From an uncultured Clostridia bacterium (lineage in GTDB: Bacteria; Bacillota; Clostridia; TANB77; CAG-508): a stretch of 64,000 bases of DNA. The position numbers and the translations under genes were made by a program. The stretch's first letter is position 1, and each line of letters begins with the position of its first letter. The notes below the pieces were generated by a model that saw only the letters and a program-made list of their open reading frames with translations, made no database searches and had not been told where the DNA came from. The stretch covers positions 186,001 to 250,000 of the forward strand of contig CAQUUC010000001.1 of assembly GCA_948896235.1 (NCBI GenBank), in the 5' to 3' direction. Shown piece after piece: positions 19,285 through 31,054 of this stretch.

Positions 19285-19470
19285 ATGGATAAAGACAAAT
19301 CAATTAGTCTATGGGAAGAGCCAGCAGAATCAATTAGTCTATGGGAAGAGCCAGAAGAATCTACGTATTATGATAGAAGAGTGGATTTGCAAGGAGAGGT
19401 TCCCGGTTGTTCATTGAAAGAAGCAAGGGATGCTTATGAACGTGAGTATGGAATATCATTGCCTGAATAA
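19285..19470 (+). CDS. small hypothetical protein, 61 aa, with internal tandem duplication
   Basis: Start ATG 19285 follows AAGGAGG at good spacing. The protein begins MDKDK and then repeats S-I-S-L-W-E-E-P-A/E-E almost exactly, with the underlying DNA duplicated too. The C-terminal part (SLKEARDAYEREYGISLPE) looks like a folded helix. The family is unknown to me. Confidence 0.55.
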   Translation: MDKDKSISLWEEPAESISLWEEPEESTYYDRRVDLQGEVPGCSLKEARDAYEREYGISLPE

Positions 19471-19799
19471 TAAACTCCTATAATAGCAGTAGATGAATCG
19501 GTGATTTGTCTGCTGCTTCTTTATTTATAATACTATTACAAAAGTTTTTAGCAAAACTACTTGCTATTTATTAAATAATTTCATAGTCTGTAGATAACTA
19601 TGACGTTCGTTCCAAATTATATAGATTTACTAAGAGAGTTCGTAAGAGTTATTGACGAATTCTCTTAATATTAGTATAGAATATTTTTTCTATTGAGCTA
19701 TATTTTTATACAAAAAACGACAAAATAATTGACAATGGGGATATAGTGTTGTTAAAATGTATTATGATTAACAATAATATTCGTTATGGGGGGATGCTT
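19471..19799 (+). other. non-coding gap with hairpins and a promoter
   Basis: This stretch holds an imperfect hairpin around 19483-19520 (AGCAGTAGAT with GTCTGCTGCT), a clear hairpin at 19631-19667 (TAAGAGAGTTCG with CGAATTCTCTTA), and TTGACA at 19729-19734 with a TTAAAA box 17 bases later. That promoter would start transcription just before the next gene. No coding sequence is seen. Confidence 0.45.
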
Positions 19800-20668
19800 G
19801 TGCAAAGAGAATTAAATAAAGAACATTTTGAAAAATACTTCTTTTATGGATTAGAGAATAAAGGCGAAATTATAAAATGGATTATCACAGCTACTGCAAA
19901 AAAGTTACAAGATACTCATATTAAATTAGATGACAATAATGGTAAGATGAGATATGAAATAGATCAAGAAGCAATGTTAGAATTAATTGTTCAGCTTGAA
20001 AGATTTACAACATTACATAATGATCCAGAGCATAGAGAATATTTTTATGGTAGGATAAATACAAATTCAACAAGTGTTCATCAATATTTTAATCAAATTG
20101 TTCCAGAAGTAAAAAATGCTAGAGGTATTTCTTTTGTTACATGGAGACCAGTATCAGGAATATATTTTAATACACATTCATATCCAGAAGAAGTATGTAG
20201 AAAATATAAAAAGTATTCAGGAGAACGATATATACAATATCTAAAAGAGGAACCTAATAGTGCTTGGGGAGAAGAAGTGCTTGATATATTATATTATTTA
20301 AAAGAATTAGAAGAAAAGAATAAATTTGAATATTATTCATTATTTTTAGATACGAAATATGCAAGAGCTATAGACAGAAATAGAAAACGGAATAACAGAT
20401 GATAGAGAAATTCACGAAATTAGAAATGTTTATCGTAAATTTTTAAAACGGAAGACAAGTTTCAAGTGTTGATATTAAACTTGCTATTACCTCACAAATG
20501 CCTAAAGAAATGTTAGAATATATAGATGAACATTATCCAGAATATGATACAATTACCACTTTAAAAACTGATGCAATGAATGATAACTATAAAAATAGAG
20601 TAGAGCAAGAAATAAAAAAGATTTATGAAATGTTTTTAGAAAAAGAAAATTTAGAAGCAGAAATTTAA
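19800..20668 (+). CDS. hypothetical protein, 288 aa; two apparent +1 frameshifts at CGG
   Basis: An unrecognised soluble protein rich in Tyr, Glu and Lys. The zero frame ends soon after CGG 20388-20390. Skipping the C continues the protein as N-R-K-G-I-T-D-D-R-E-I-H-E-I, and a second skip at CGG 20449-20451 gives K-F-L-K-G-R-Q-V-S-S-V-D through to TAA 20666-20668. Both joints sit in the same context, AAA-CGG-A. The likely start is GTG 19800, six bases after a G6 run; ATG 19794 is an alternative, and starts before about 19765 would overlap the promoter. No domain is recognised, so the restored frame rests on continuity and composition only. Confidence 0.6.
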
Positions 20669-20722
20669 AAAAAGTATTGCATTTGTTTTCAAAATGTAGT
20701 AATATTTTTTAGGGTGTAAAAA

Positions 20723-20830
20723 ATGAAAGAATTTGTAGAAAAAACAAAAGCTACTACAATTTTTGAAAGCAAAGTTTCTTTGCTAGTTTTTGTGTTTACT
20801 ACAATTGTTTCTGTTATATATGTAATATGA
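20723..20830 (+). CDS. small membrane peptide, 35 aa
   Basis: ATG 20723 lies behind AGGGTG. The peptide MKEFVEKTKATTIFES is followed by a strongly hydrophobic helix (VSLLVFVFTTIVSVIYVI) to the stop at 20830, immediately before a terminator. The layout, with RBS, single helix and terminator, supports a real single-pass peptide of unknown role. Confidence 0.5.
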   Translation: MKEFVEKTKATTIFESKVSLLVFVFTTIVSVIYVI

Positions 20831-20862
20831 ATCACTAAAATATTGTATTTTAGTGATTTTTT
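20831..20862 (+). terminator. intrinsic terminator
   Basis: ATCACTAAAAT pairs with ATTTTAGTGAT and runs into T residues. Confidence 0.85.
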
Positions 20863-20899
20863 GTAATGTATGCCCTAGAAAATATTAGGAGGAAATCTT

Positions 20900-22240
20900 A
20901 TGGGAAAAAGTAAAATGGTTTTAGAGGTTAATGAAAAACCAACAATTGCAAAATGGATAATACTTGCTATTCAACATGTGTTTGCTATGTTTGGAGCCAC
21001 CATTTTGGTACCTATTTTAGTTAATTCTCAAGCTGGAGAAGTTGTACTTACGATACCAGTAGCATTAGTAACATCAGGAATTGGAACACTAATTTATATT
21101 TTATGTACAAGAGGAAAATCACCAGTTTACTTAGGAAGTTCTTTTGCATTTATTGCACCACTTGCAGCAGCATACTTAAAAGGAGGACTTTCTGGAGCTA
21201 TGACAGGTGTTATGGCTGTAGGTCTTATTTATGTAGTATTTGCTACAATTATAAGATTTATAGGAAAAGGATGGCTTGATAAAATATTACCACCAGTTGT
21301 TATAGGACCAATGATTATGATTATAGGATTAGGACTTGCACCATCAGCAATATCACAAGTTGGACTTGTTTCAGGTGCTGAAGTTGAATGGAGAGCTGTG
21401 CTTGTTGCGGCGGTATCATTCTTAGTAACAGCTATTGTTGCTGTTAGAGGAAAAGGATTCTTAAAAATTATACCTTTCTTAGTTGGAATAGTAACAGGAT
21501 ATATTGCAGCAGTATATGCAGGATTAGTAGACTTTACACCAGTATTAGAAGCAAGCTTCTTTAGTTTACCACAATTTGCACTTCCATTTGTAAGTTATAC
21601 ACCAAATTTCTCAGCAGTTCTTACAATTGCACCAATTGCACTTGTAACAATGGCAGAACATATTGGAGATCACACATCATTATCTAATATTATAGGAAAA
21701 GATTTATTAAGAGAACCAGGGCTTGATAAAACATTATTAGGAGATGGTGTTGCAACATTTGTAGCAGGATTACTTGGAGGACCAGCAAATACAACTTATG
21801 GTGAAAACACATCAGTTGTAGGAATGACGAAGATAGCATCAGTTTGGGTAATAGGACTTGCAGCAATTTTTGCTATATGCTTAGGATTTTTAGGAAAATT
21901 CACAGCATTAGTTTCGACAATACCAAATGCAGTATTGGGTGGAATAAGTTTACTTCTTTATGGATTTATAGCAGTAAATGGATTAAAAGTATTAATCCAA
22001 AACCAAGTAGATTTTGGAAAAACAAAAAATGTAATAGTAGCATCTAGTATGCTTGTACTTGGACTTGGAGGAGCTGCAATTTCAATTGTTAGTGGAGATG
22101 TAGCAGTTACAATTTCTGGAATGAGTTTAGCAGCTATAGTCGGAATTTTAATTAATTTGTTATTACCAGATGAAAAAGAAGATATGCCAAAGGTTGACAA
22201 AAAAGAGAAAAAAGAAGAAAAAGTAGAGGCAAATGTATAA
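20900..22240 (+). CDS. uraA: Uracil permease (NCS2 family)
   Basis: A 446-residue NCS2 (nucleobase:cation symporter-2) carrier with about 12-14 membrane segments. It starts with the family-typical [16 protein letters not shown], contains [10 protein letters not shown] and the substrate-site region [12 protein letters not shown], with [14 protein letters not shown] downstream. The C-terminal tail is Lys/Glu-rich. It is followed 22 bases later by uracil phosphoribosyltransferase, so the pair imports and salvages uracil. Confidence 0.94.
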   Translation: MGKSKMVLEVNEKPTIAKWIILAIQHVFAMFGATILVPILVNSQAGEVVLTIPVALVTSGIGTLIYILCTRGKSPVYLGSSFAFIAPLAAAYLKGGLSGAMTGVMAVGLIYVVFATIIRFIGKGWLDKILPPVVIGPMIMIIGLGLAPSAISQVGLVSGAEVEWRAVLVAAVSFLVTAIVAVRGKGFLKIIPFLVGIVTGYIAAVYAGLVDFTPVLEASFFSLPQFALPFVSYTPNFSAVLTIAPIALVTMAEHIGDHTSLSNIIGKDLLREPGLDKTLLGDGVATFVAGLLGGPANTTYGENTSVVGMTKIASVWVIGLAAIFAICLGFLGKFTALVSTIPNAVLGGISLLLYGFIAVNGLKVLIQNQVDFGKTKNVIVASSMLVLGLGGAAISIVSGDVAVTISGMSLAAIVGILINLLLPDEKEDMPKVDKKEKKEEKVEANV

Positions 22241-22262
22241 TATAGAAAGAAGGATTGAAAAC

Positions 22263-22889
22263 ATGAATGCAATAGAAGTTAAACATCCATTAATACAACA
22301 TAAAGTTGCAATATTAAGAGATAAGAAAACAGGGACAAAGGAATTTAGAGAACTTGCAGAAGAAATTGCAATGCTTCTATGTTATGAAGCAATGAGAGAT
22401 GCAGTTCAAGATGAAGTAGAAGTAGAAACACCAATGGGAAAAACAATGGCTAAAAAAATCAATGAAGATAGATACACCTTTGTTCCAATATTAAGAGCAG
22501 GACTTGGAATGAGTAATGGAATAACCAAAATTATTCCAAATGCTAAAATAGGAGTAATTGGATTATATAGAAATGAAGAAACTTTAGAGCCAGTAAGATA
22601 TTATTATAAAGTGCCAAAAGATATTCAAGATAGAGAAGTAATTCTTGTTGATCCAATGCTTGCAACAGGAGGATCTGCAATTGATGCAATAAAAATGATG
22701 AAAGAAGATGGTGTGAAGAAAATTAAGTTCTTATGCTTAATTGCAGCACCAGAAGGAATAAAGAAAGTTGAAGAAGCATATCCAGATGTACAAATCTATT
22801 GTGCAAGTATAGATGATCACTTAAATGAAATCGGTTACATTGTACCAGGACTTGGAGACGCAGGAGATAGAATATTTGGAATAAAATAA
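22263..22889 (+). CDS. upp: Uracil phosphoribosyltransferase
   Basis: Upp makes UMP from uracil and PRPP. The PRPP loop [13 protein letters not shown] is at residues about 126-138, with the uracil-binding [13 protein letters not shown] near the C-terminus. 208 aa. ATG 22263 is chosen over the in-frame ATG 22233 because AAGAAGGA lies 10 bases before it and the shorter form matches the family length. Operon partner of uraA. Confidence 0.96.
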   Translation: MNAIEVKHPLIQHKVAILRDKKTGTKEFRELAEEIAMLLCYEAMRDAVQDEVEVETPMGKTMAKKINEDRYTFVPILRAGLGMSNGITKIIPNAKIGVIGLYRNEETLEPVRYYYKVPKDIQDREVILVDPMLATGGSAIDAIKMMKEDGVKKIKFLCLIAAPEGIKKVEEAYPDVQIYCASIDDHLNEIGYIVPGLGDAGDRIFGIK

Positions 22890-22907
22890 TAATTAGTTAA
22901 GTAATTT

Positions 22908-22945
22908 AAAGTCTTGGGAAATAGCAATATCTCAGGACTTTTTTC
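22908..22945 (+). terminator. terminator after upp
   Basis: AAAGTC pairs with GACTTT at the base of a longer imperfect stem and ends in T residues. Confidence 0.7.
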
Positions 22946-22970
22946 TTTTCACAAAAAATTCACAAAAAAA

Positions 22971-22997
22971 TTAGCAATTGGGGTTGACAATTGCTAA
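22971..22997 (+). promoter_or_regulatory. CIRCE-like HrcA operator 1
   Basis: TTAGCAATT, nine bases, then AATTGCTAA: a perfect inverted repeat with the 9-9-9 layout of CIRCE (consensus TTAGCACTC-N9-GAGTGCTAA), with two changed positions per arm. It overlaps the -35 box of the hrcA promoter. Confidence 0.85.
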
Positions 22998-23010
22998 TTT
23001 TGGTTATAAT
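22984..23010 (+). promoter_or_regulatory. hrcA operon promoter
   Basis: TTGACA at 22984-22989 lies inside operator 1, with TATAAT at 23005-23010; the spacing of 15 is short. Occupation of the operator would block polymerase directly. Confidence 0.7.
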
Positions 23011-23023
23011 ATATTAAAAGAAA

Positions 23024-23050
23024 TTAGCAGTCTTCTTTATAAAGTGCTAA
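23024..23050 (+). promoter_or_regulatory. CIRCE-like HrcA operator 2
   Basis: TTAGCAGTC, nine bases, then AAGTGCTAA: a second, less symmetric CIRCE copy, 26 bases after the first and just before the hrcA start. Confidence 0.8.
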
Positions 23051-23066
23051 AAAGAGGTGAAAAAAT

Positions 23067-24078
23067 ATGCTAGATAAAAGAAAAAAAGAAATATTACAAG
23101 CAGTAATAGATGAATATATAAATACTGCTGAACCAGTAAGCTCAGGAACTCTTGTAAAAAAGTACGGATTAGATTACAGTAGTGCAACTGTAAGAAATGA
23201 ACTTGCAGAACTTGAAACTATAGGATATTTAGATAAGCCTCATACATCAGCTGGGCGTGTTCCATCAGAAAAAGGGTATAGGTTCTATGTTGATGAGCTA
23301 CTAAATGATGAAGATATATCGATAGAAGAAATAAAATATATTCAATCTAAGTTATCTACTAAAGTAAATGAAATTGAAGATCTAACAAAAATTGCAACAA
23401 CTACTCTATCAGAAATAACACATTATACAACAGTTGCAATTGGACCAAAAAACGATATGCAGATTATCCGGTGAAATTAAATTTGTATTACTTGGAACAA
23501 GAATGTTAATGGTGGTAATAATCACAGATTCAGGACTTGTTAAAGAAACGATTATTAAATATGATGAAAATATAACAGAGTCACAAGTAGAAACATTGAA
23601 CAATTTGTTTAATTCTAAATTAAAAGGAAAACCATTAAGCAAAATAGATAAACCTATGGAGGAATATATATTTGCTGAAATAACTTATAGTGTTGATGTA
23701 ATAAAACCTATAATAGAACAAATAAATAAAGTAATAGATGAAGAAAGTAATATATATTTAGAAGGAACCAATAAAGCATTTGATTTACCAGAATTTAAAA
23801 GCTTAGAAATTGCTAAAAATTTTGTTAATGTATTAGATACAAAAGACTTGGTAATAGATATGTTAAATTCAGGAATGGCTAAAGACATTAATGTTTATAT
23901 TGGAGAAGAAAATGACAATGAACAATTGAAAGATTTTAGTATAGTAACTTTCAAACATTCAGTAGGAGATAAAGATTTAGGAACAATAGGAATAATAGGA
24001 CCTAAGAGAATGGATTATTCAAAAGTAATTTCTGTAATGAAATATATTAGTAAGAAAATGAATGAAAAAGATATATAA
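23067..24078 (+). CDS. hrcA: Heat-inducible transcription repressor; apparent +1 frameshift at CGG-TGA
   Basis: HrcA represses the hrcA-grpE-dnaK-dnaJ operon through CIRCE sites, two of which lie upstream. The N-terminal winged helix is clear (KKEILQAVIDEYINTAEPV, SSATVRNELAELE, SAGRVPSEKGYR). The zero frame ends right after CGG 23469-23471 because the next codon is TGA. Skipping the C gives GGT-GAA and continues the GAF-like domain to 24078; the joined protein is 336 aa, normal for HrcA. The stop abutting the shift codon recalls the layout of the prfB +1 site, but no Shine-Dalgarno-like stimulator or slippery CTT is seen. Confidence 0.9.
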
Positions 24079-24096
24079 ATAGAAAGGATGAACGAA

Positions 24097-24591
24097 ATGG
24101 AAGAAAATACAGTTCAAGAAAATAGCGAAGAAATTAACGAGGTGACAGAAGTTGCTGAAACAGAAAAACTAAAACTAGAATTAGAGGAAACAACTGATAG
24201 GTATAAAAGATTAATGGCAGAATTTGATAATTACAAAAAAAGAAGCGCAAAAGAAAGAGAAGGATTATACAATTCTTTACTTTCAGATATTGTATCATCA
24301 GTTTTACCTGTTGTAGATAACCTAGAAAAAGCAGTAGCAACTAAAACTGAAGATGAAAACTATAAACAAGGTGTAGAAATGGTACATAAACAACTATTAG
24401 ATACTTTATCTAATTTAGGTGTAGAACAAATTAAAGCAGTAGGAGAAACATTTAATCCAGAGTATCATGAAGCTGTAAGTAGTGTACAAGATGATGAATT
24501 AGGCGAAAAAGTAATAAAAGAAGAATTTAGAAAGGGCTACAAAATAGGTGAAAAAGTAATTCGTCATTCTATGGTAGTTGTAGCAAACTAA
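24097..24591 (+). CDS. grpE: GrpE nucleotide exchange factor
   Basis: GrpE releases ADP from DnaK. The acidic N-terminus and long coiled coil (residues about 20-75) lead to the family signature R-Y-K-R-L-M-A-E-F-D-N-Y-K-K-R and the C-terminal beta domain ending KVIRHSMVVVAN. 164 aa from ATG 24097, which has AAAGGA at proper distance; ATG 24088 overlaps that site. Second gene of the HrcA-controlled operon. Confidence 0.93.
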   Translation: MEENTVQENSEEINEVTEVAETEKLKLELEETTDRYKRLMAEFDNYKKRSAKEREGLYNSLLSDIVSSVLPVVDNLEKAVATKTEDENYKQGVEMVHKQLLDTLSNLGVEQIKAVGETFNPEYHEAVSSVQDDELGEKVIKEEFRKGYKIGEKVIRHSMVVVAN

Positions 24592-26523
<1,932 letters not shown>

Positions 26524-26530
26524 AATTTGT

Positions 26531-26552
26531 GGCGGAAATGTAATTTTCCGCC
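26531..26552 (+). other. hairpin after dnaK
   Basis: GGCGGAAA pairs with TTTCCGCC. There is no good T tract, so it may be an mRNA-processing or stability hairpin within the operon rather than a terminator. Confidence 0.5.
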
Positions 26553-26586
26553 TCTATATAAATTATGTAATGATAAGAGGGAAAAT

Positions 26587-27060
26587 ATGCTGAATATAGA
26601 AGATGAAGAATATTTGGATAAAACAAAATATTTTCTTGATTCTAATAAAAATAAAATATATGCTACAAAAGGACCAAGTGGTCATAAAGGATTGGCATAT
26701 AGGATATTGCGAGATATAAACTTAGATTCTTTATATACTTATTTATATGAAGATAGAATATCTGCACCAGAATTTTTAACATATTTAGGATATGTATGGG
26801 TTGATGAGAAACAAGAAGACTATGAAATGACATATGAAGATTGTAAAATTATTAACTATGCTATGGTTGCTTATTGTTCTAAGACAATAGATAAAGAATA
26901 TATAGAGTATTTAGAAACTACATATAATGGTGAAAGAGATGTGGTTGCAGATTTTTATAAAGTTGAAAAAAGAAAACCTATGATTGATGAGGTAGTAGAA
27001 AAAGTAAGGCAAATGAAAAATAATATAGAAACAGAAAATGATATTGATGATGCTAGATAA
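26587..27060 (+). CDS. hypothetical protein between dnaK and dnaJ, 157 aa
   Basis: An unrecognised, acidic, Tyr- and Glu-rich soluble protein. ATG 26587 follows AGAGGG. It sits between dnaK and dnaJ, where most Firmicutes have nothing, and shares their strand and spacing, so it is probably co-induced by heat. It lacks Cys-pair or J-domain motifs. Confidence 0.6.
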   Translation: MLNIEDEEYLDKTKYFLDSNKNKIYATKGPSGHKGLAYRILRDINLDSLYTYLYEDRISAPEFLTYLGYVWVDEKQEDYEMTYEDCKIINYAMVAYCSKTIDKEYIEYLETTYNGERDVVADFYKVEKRKPMIDEVVEKVRQMKNNIETENDIDDAR

Positions 27061-27102
27061 AGTATTGTTTTTAATAAATTAATAAAACTTTGGAGGACAA
27101 AA

Positions 27103-28254
27103 ATGGCTGAACAAAAAAGAGATTATTATGAGGTTTTAGGTGTAGAAAAGAATGCAAGTGATGAAGAATTAAAAAAAGCATATAGAAGACTTGCTAAAAA
27201 ATATCACCCAGATGCAAACCCAGATAATAAAAAAGAAGCAGAAGCTAAATTTAAAGAAGTAAATGAAGCATATGAAAATTTATCTGATCCACAAAAAAGA
27301 AGAATGTATGATCAATTTGGACATAATGGACCACAAGGTTTTGGTGGTGGAGGACCAGGTGGATATTATTCATATTCTACGTCTGGCTTCGATGGCTTTG
27401 ATATGGGAGACTTAGGAGATATTTTCTCTTCATTCTTTGGAGGAGGATTTAATGGTAGGTCTTCATCAAGAACAAATAATGGACCAACTAAAGGCGCAGA
27501 TTTAAGATACAATATGGAAATTACTTTTGAAGAAGCTTTTTTAGGTGTAGAAAAAGAAATTAATATTAACCGTGATGATACATGTGATACCTGCCATGGA
27601 AGTGGTGCAAAACCAGGAAGTAAAGTTGATACTTGTTCTATGTGTAATGGAACGGGAAGGATTCAACAAGTACAAACAACGATACTTGGTCAAATGCAAA
27701 CAACAAGAACCTGTCCAACTTGCCATGGAGAAGGAAAAGTTATAAAAGAACCTTGTGAAACTTGCCGTGGAAAAGGAACAGTAAGAAAACAAGCAAGAAT
27801 AAAAGTAAAAATACCAGCAGGAATAGATGAAAATCAAACTGTTGTATTACGTGGAGAAGGAGCACCAGGTGAAAAAGGTGGTCCAAAGGGAGACTTATAT
27901 ATAACAGTACATATTAAAAGACATAGTATCTTTACAAGACAAGACTATAATGTATTATGTGATATACCAATAACCTTTACACAAGCTACATTAGGTGCAG
28001 ATTTAAAAATACCTATGGTAGATGGAACTACAGAAAACTTTAAAATACCAGAAGGAACAAGTACAGGAACACGATTTAGAATAAAAGGTAAAGGATTTAA
28101 AGCAATAAATAGAAATTATGAAGGAGATTTAATCTTTACAGTAGAAATTCAAACACCAAAACGTTTATCAAAAGAACAAAGAGATTTACTTGTACAACTT
28201 GCAAAAACAATGAATGAACAACCACCTGTGAAGAAAAGAGGAATATTTGGATAG
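27103..28254 (+). CDS. dnaJ: Chaperone DnaJ (Hsp40)
   Basis: DnaJ stimulates DnaK ATPase and delivers substrates. The J domain occupies residues about 5-70 with HPD in [10 protein letters not shown], then a Gly/Phe region. Four zinc-binding CxxCxGxG repeats follow ([32 protein letters not shown]) at about residues 160-225, and then the C-terminal substrate-binding domains. 383 aa, intact. Start ATG 27103 behind GGAGG. Last gene of the heat-shock operon. Confidence 0.97.
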   Translation: MAEQKRDYYEVLGVEKNASDEELKKAYRRLAKKYHPDANPDNKKEAEAKFKEVNEAYENLSDPQKRRMYDQFGHNGPQGFGGGGPGGYYSYSTSGFDGFDMGDLGDIFSSFFGGGFNGRSSSRTNNGPTKGADLRYNMEITFEEAFLGVEKEININRDDTCDTCHGSGAKPGSKVDTCSMCNGTGRIQQVQTTILGQMQTTRTCPTCHGEGKVIKEPCETCRGKGTVRKQARIKVKIPAGIDENQTVVLRGEGAPGEKGGPKGDLYITVHIKRHSIFTRQDYNVLCDIPITFTQATLGADLKIPMVDGTTENFKIPEGTSTGTRFRIKGKGFKAINRNYEGDLIFTVEIQTPKRLSKEQRDLLVQLAKTMNEQPPVKKRGIFG

Positions 28255-28260
28255 AATAAA

Positions 28261-28286
28261 GGCAATGCATAACGCATTGCCTTTTT
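28261..28286 (+). terminator. terminator after dnaJ
   Basis: GGCAATGC pairs with GCATTGCC around a short loop, followed by five T. Confidence 0.9.
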
Positions 28287-28292
28287 AATACA

Positions 28293-28449
28293 CTAGCTTG
28301 TTACAAAAAAATTAAACTAAATCAGTTATAAAGTTGCTAAACTAAGCACGTTGAATAAAATATTTATTCAGTTTCTTGGAATTAGGAGATAAATTATAGC
28401 TAAGTTTATAAATATACATTTGCAATCCTCCATATAGGCAACAAGCTAG
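28293..28449. ncRNA. candidate structured RNA between dnaJ and gap
   Basis: CTAGCTTGTT at 28293-28302 is exactly complementary to AACAAGCTAG at 28440-28449, about 140 bases apart. Inside, TTATAAA and TTTATAA can form a second stem with partial pairing around GCTAA/TAGC, capped by GAATAAA/TTTATTC. A long interrupted hairpin of about 160 nt flanking an open middle resembles the general shape of 6S RNA, but I see no diagnostic 6S sequence and cannot fix the strand. No protein-coding gene fits the gap. Confidence 0.35.
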
Positions 28450-28515
28450 AAATTTATAGAAACAATAAAAAAACTGAAAAATAACACTTGCAAAGTATTC
28501 TTTTTTGATATAAAA

Positions 28516-28545
28516 TTGAATTGCCCTAAATAAAGTGGGTATAAT
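28516..28545 (+). promoter_or_regulatory. promoter of the gap operon
   Basis: TTGAAT and TATAAT are separated by 18 bases and lie 43 bases before the gap start codon. Confidence 0.65.
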
Positions 28546-28587
28546 ACAAAAGACAGAAAAAATAATTAAATTTAAGGAGGAAAAATT

Positions 28588-29604
28588 ATGTCAGTAAGAG
28601 TAGCCATTAATGGTTTTGGACGTATAGGACGTCTAGCATTTAGACAAATGTTTGGTCAAGAAGGATATGAAATTGTTGCAATAAACGATTTAACAAGTCC
28701 AGAAATGCTTGCACACTTATTAAAATATGATTCAGCTCAAAAAAGATATGAAAAAGCTGATACAGTAGTAGCAGGAGAAGATTCAATTACAGTAGATGGA
28801 AAAACAATAAAAATATATGCAGAAAAAGATGCAAAAGATTTACCTTGGGGAGAAATTGGTGTAGACGTTGTATTAGAATGTACAGGTTTCTATACAACAA
28901 AGGAAAAAGCTGGGGCACATATTGATGCAGGAGCTAAAAAAGTAGTTATATCAGCACCAGCTGGAAAAGATTTACCAACAGTAGTATTTGGTGTAAATGA
29001 AAATGTTTTAACAAAAGAAGATAAAATAATTTCAGCAGCATCATGTACAACAAACTGTTTAGCACCAATGGCAAAAGCATTAAATGATTTAGCGCCAATC
29101 GAATCAGGAATAATGACAACAGTTCATGCTTATACTGGAGATCAAATGTTACTTGATGGACCTCACAGAAAAGCTGATTTAAGAAGAGCAAGAGCAGCTG
29201 CTGTAAATATTGTTCCAAACTCAACAGGAGCAGCAAAAGCAATAGGACTTGTTATTCCAGAATTAAATGGAAAATTAATTGGATCTGCACAAAGAGTACC
29301 AGTTCCAACAGGTTCAACAACAATACTTATAGCTGTTGTAAAAGGAGAAGATATTACAGTAGAAAAAATAAATGAAAAAATGAAATCTGTGGCAAACGAG
29401 TCTTATGGATATACAGAAGAATTATTAGTATCTTCTGATGTTATAGGAATAACATATGGTTCATTATTTGATGCAACACAAACAATGGTAACAAAAGTAG
29501 AAGATGGACTATATCAAGTTCAAGTGGTTGCGTGGTATGATAATGAAAACTCATATACAAGCCAAATGGTAAGAACAATAAAATATTTTGCTGAATTAGG
29601 CTAA
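28588..29604 (+). CDS. gap: Glyceraldehyde-3-phosphate dehydrogenase
   Basis: Gap oxidises glyceraldehyde-3-phosphate to 1,3-bisphosphoglycerate with NAD. It starts [13 protein letters not shown], and the catalytic Cys lies in [12 protein letters not shown] (about residue 153). HAYTGDQ and the C-terminal [13 protein letters not shown] are typical. 338 aa. It has an optimal RBS (AAGGAGG) and heads a glycolytic cluster in the order gap-pgk-tpiA-gpmI. Confidence 0.98.
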   Translation: MSVRVAINGFGRIGRLAFRQMFGQEGYEIVAINDLTSPEMLAHLLKYDSAQKRYEKADTVVAGEDSITVDGKTIKIYAEKDAKDLPWGEIGVDVVLECTGFYTTKEKAGAHIDAGAKKVVISAPAGKDLPTVVFGVNENVLTKEDKIISAASCTTNCLAPMAKALNDLAPIESGIMTTVHAYTGDQMLLDGPHRKADLRRARAAAVNIVPNSTGAAKAIGLVIPELNGKLIGSAQRVPVPTGSTTILIAVVKGEDITVEKINEKMKSVANESYGYTEELLVSSDVIGITYGSLFDATQTMVTKVEDGLYQVQVVAWYDNENSYTSQMVRTIKYFAELG

Positions 29605-29633
29605 ATTTAAAGAAATTAACAATATTATAAACT

Positions 29634-29667
29634 TAAAAAAGAATACTTGAAAAGTATTCTTTTTTAG
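29634..29667 (+). terminator. terminator after gap
   Basis: GAATACTT pairs with AAGTATTC, flanked by matching A and T tracts. It separates gap from pgk, so pgk probably has its own promoter in 29668-29800. Confidence 0.85.
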
Positions 29668-29811
29668 TATACAATGGTATCGTTAGATGAAAATAGGATA
29701 TAATACATTATGGAGAAATTTACCTATTTTAAGCCAATACATAAATGAGATTGTGTTTGGCATTGGAAATATTAAAAAAGAGTATAAAGTATGCTCTAGA
29801 TGGAGGTTTTT

Positions 29812-30996
29812 ATGAATAAGAAAACAGTAAAAGACATTGATGTAAAAGGAAAAAAAGTATTAGTTCGTTGTGATTTTAATGTGCCACAAGATGACCAGGG
29901 AAATATTACAGATACAAGAAGAATTGTATCATCATTACCAACTATAAAATATTTATTAGAAAACGGAGCTAAGGTTATTCTTTGTTCACACCTTGGAAGA
30001 CCAAAGGGAGAAGTAAAAAAAGAATTTAGCTTAGCACCTGTAGCAAAGGAACTTTCTAAAGAACTAGGCTGTGGCGTAAAACTTGCAGATGATATAGTAG
30101 GAGAAAGTGCAAAAAGTTTAACATCAAATATGAATGAGGGAGAAGTTGTTTTATTAGAAAATGTACGTTTTGATGCAAGAGAAGAAAAAAATGATCCAGA
30201 AATGGCACGTGAACTAGCAAACCTTGCTGAAATATATGTAAATGATGCATTTGGAACATCTCATAGAGCACATGCGTCAACTGCAGGAGTAGCAGATTAC
30301 TTACCAGCAGTTTCAGGTTTCTTAATTGAAAAAGAAATTGATTTTATGGGTAATGCTTTAGAAACCCCTGAAAGACCATTTGTAGCTATTTTAGGAGGAA
30401 AAAAAGTTTCTGATAAGATAGGAGTTATAAATAGTTTACTTGAAAAAGTAGATACATTAATGATTGGTGGAGCTATGGCATATACTTTCTTTAAGGCACA
30501 AGGATATGAAGTAGGAAATTCTATTTGTGAATTAGATAAACTAGATTTAGCAAAGGAATTAATGGAAAAAGCAAAAGCTAAAGGTGTAAAATTTATGCTT
30601 CCAATTGATACAAAATTAGGAAAAGAATTTGATAAAGATACAGAAAGTAAAACTGTAAAATGCACAGAAATTCCAGTTGGTTGGGAAGGTTTCGATATAG
30701 GAGAAGAAACAATAAAACTATATAAAGAAGAATTAAAAAATGCAAAAACAATAGTATGGAATGGACCATTAGGATTATTTGAATTTGATCAATTTGCAAT
30801 AGGAACAAATGAAATTGCAAAAACTTTAGCAGAGGTTGATGCAGTAACAATAATAGGAGGAGGAGATTCTGCAGCAGCTATAGAAAAAGCGGGATTAGCA
30901 GATAAAATGACACATATTTCTACTGGTGGTGGAGCAAGCTTAGAATTTTTAGAAGGTAAAAGACTACCAGGAATTGAATGCTTACAAGATAAATAA
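29812..30996 (+). CDS. pgk: Phosphoglycerate kinase
   Basis: Pgk transfers the phosphate of 1,3-bisphosphoglycerate to ADP. Motifs: [51 protein letters not shown] and the nucleotide-binding [10 protein letters not shown]. 394 aa from ATG 29812, which has GGAGG at 29802-29806. Upstream in-frame codons are not needed. Confidence 0.98.
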   Translation: MNKKTVKDIDVKGKKVLVRCDFNVPQDDQGNITDTRRIVSSLPTIKYLLENGAKVILCSHLGRPKGEVKKEFSLAPVAKELSKELGCGVKLADDIVGESAKSLTSNMNEGEVVLLENVRFDAREEKNDPEMARELANLAEIYVNDAFGTSHRAHASTAGVADYLPAVSGFLIEKEIDFMGNALETPERPFVAILGGKKVSDKIGVINSLLEKVDTLMIGGAMAYTFFKAQGYEVGNSICELDKLDLAKELMEKAKAKGVKFMLPIDTKLGKEFDKDTESKTVKCTEIPVGWEGFDIGEETIKLYKEELKNAKTIVWNGPLGLFEFDQFAIGTNEIAKTLAEVDAVTIIGGGDSAAAIEKAGLADKMTHISTGGGASLEFLEGKRLPGIECLQDK

Positions 30997-31054
30997 TATG
31001 GAATAGAGGACGTAGAATCAATGGATAACAATATACAACAAAGCTTTATAAGAT

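Noticed and set aside
18444..20900. Intact prophage or integrative element at tRNA-Thr
   Set aside because: No integrase, structural or transfer genes and no duplicated tRNA end were seen; only a decayed dinD and small unknown genes remain.
26531..26552. CGG in GGCGGAAA after dnaK
   Set aside because: It is intergenic and part of a perfect hairpin, unrelated to decoding.
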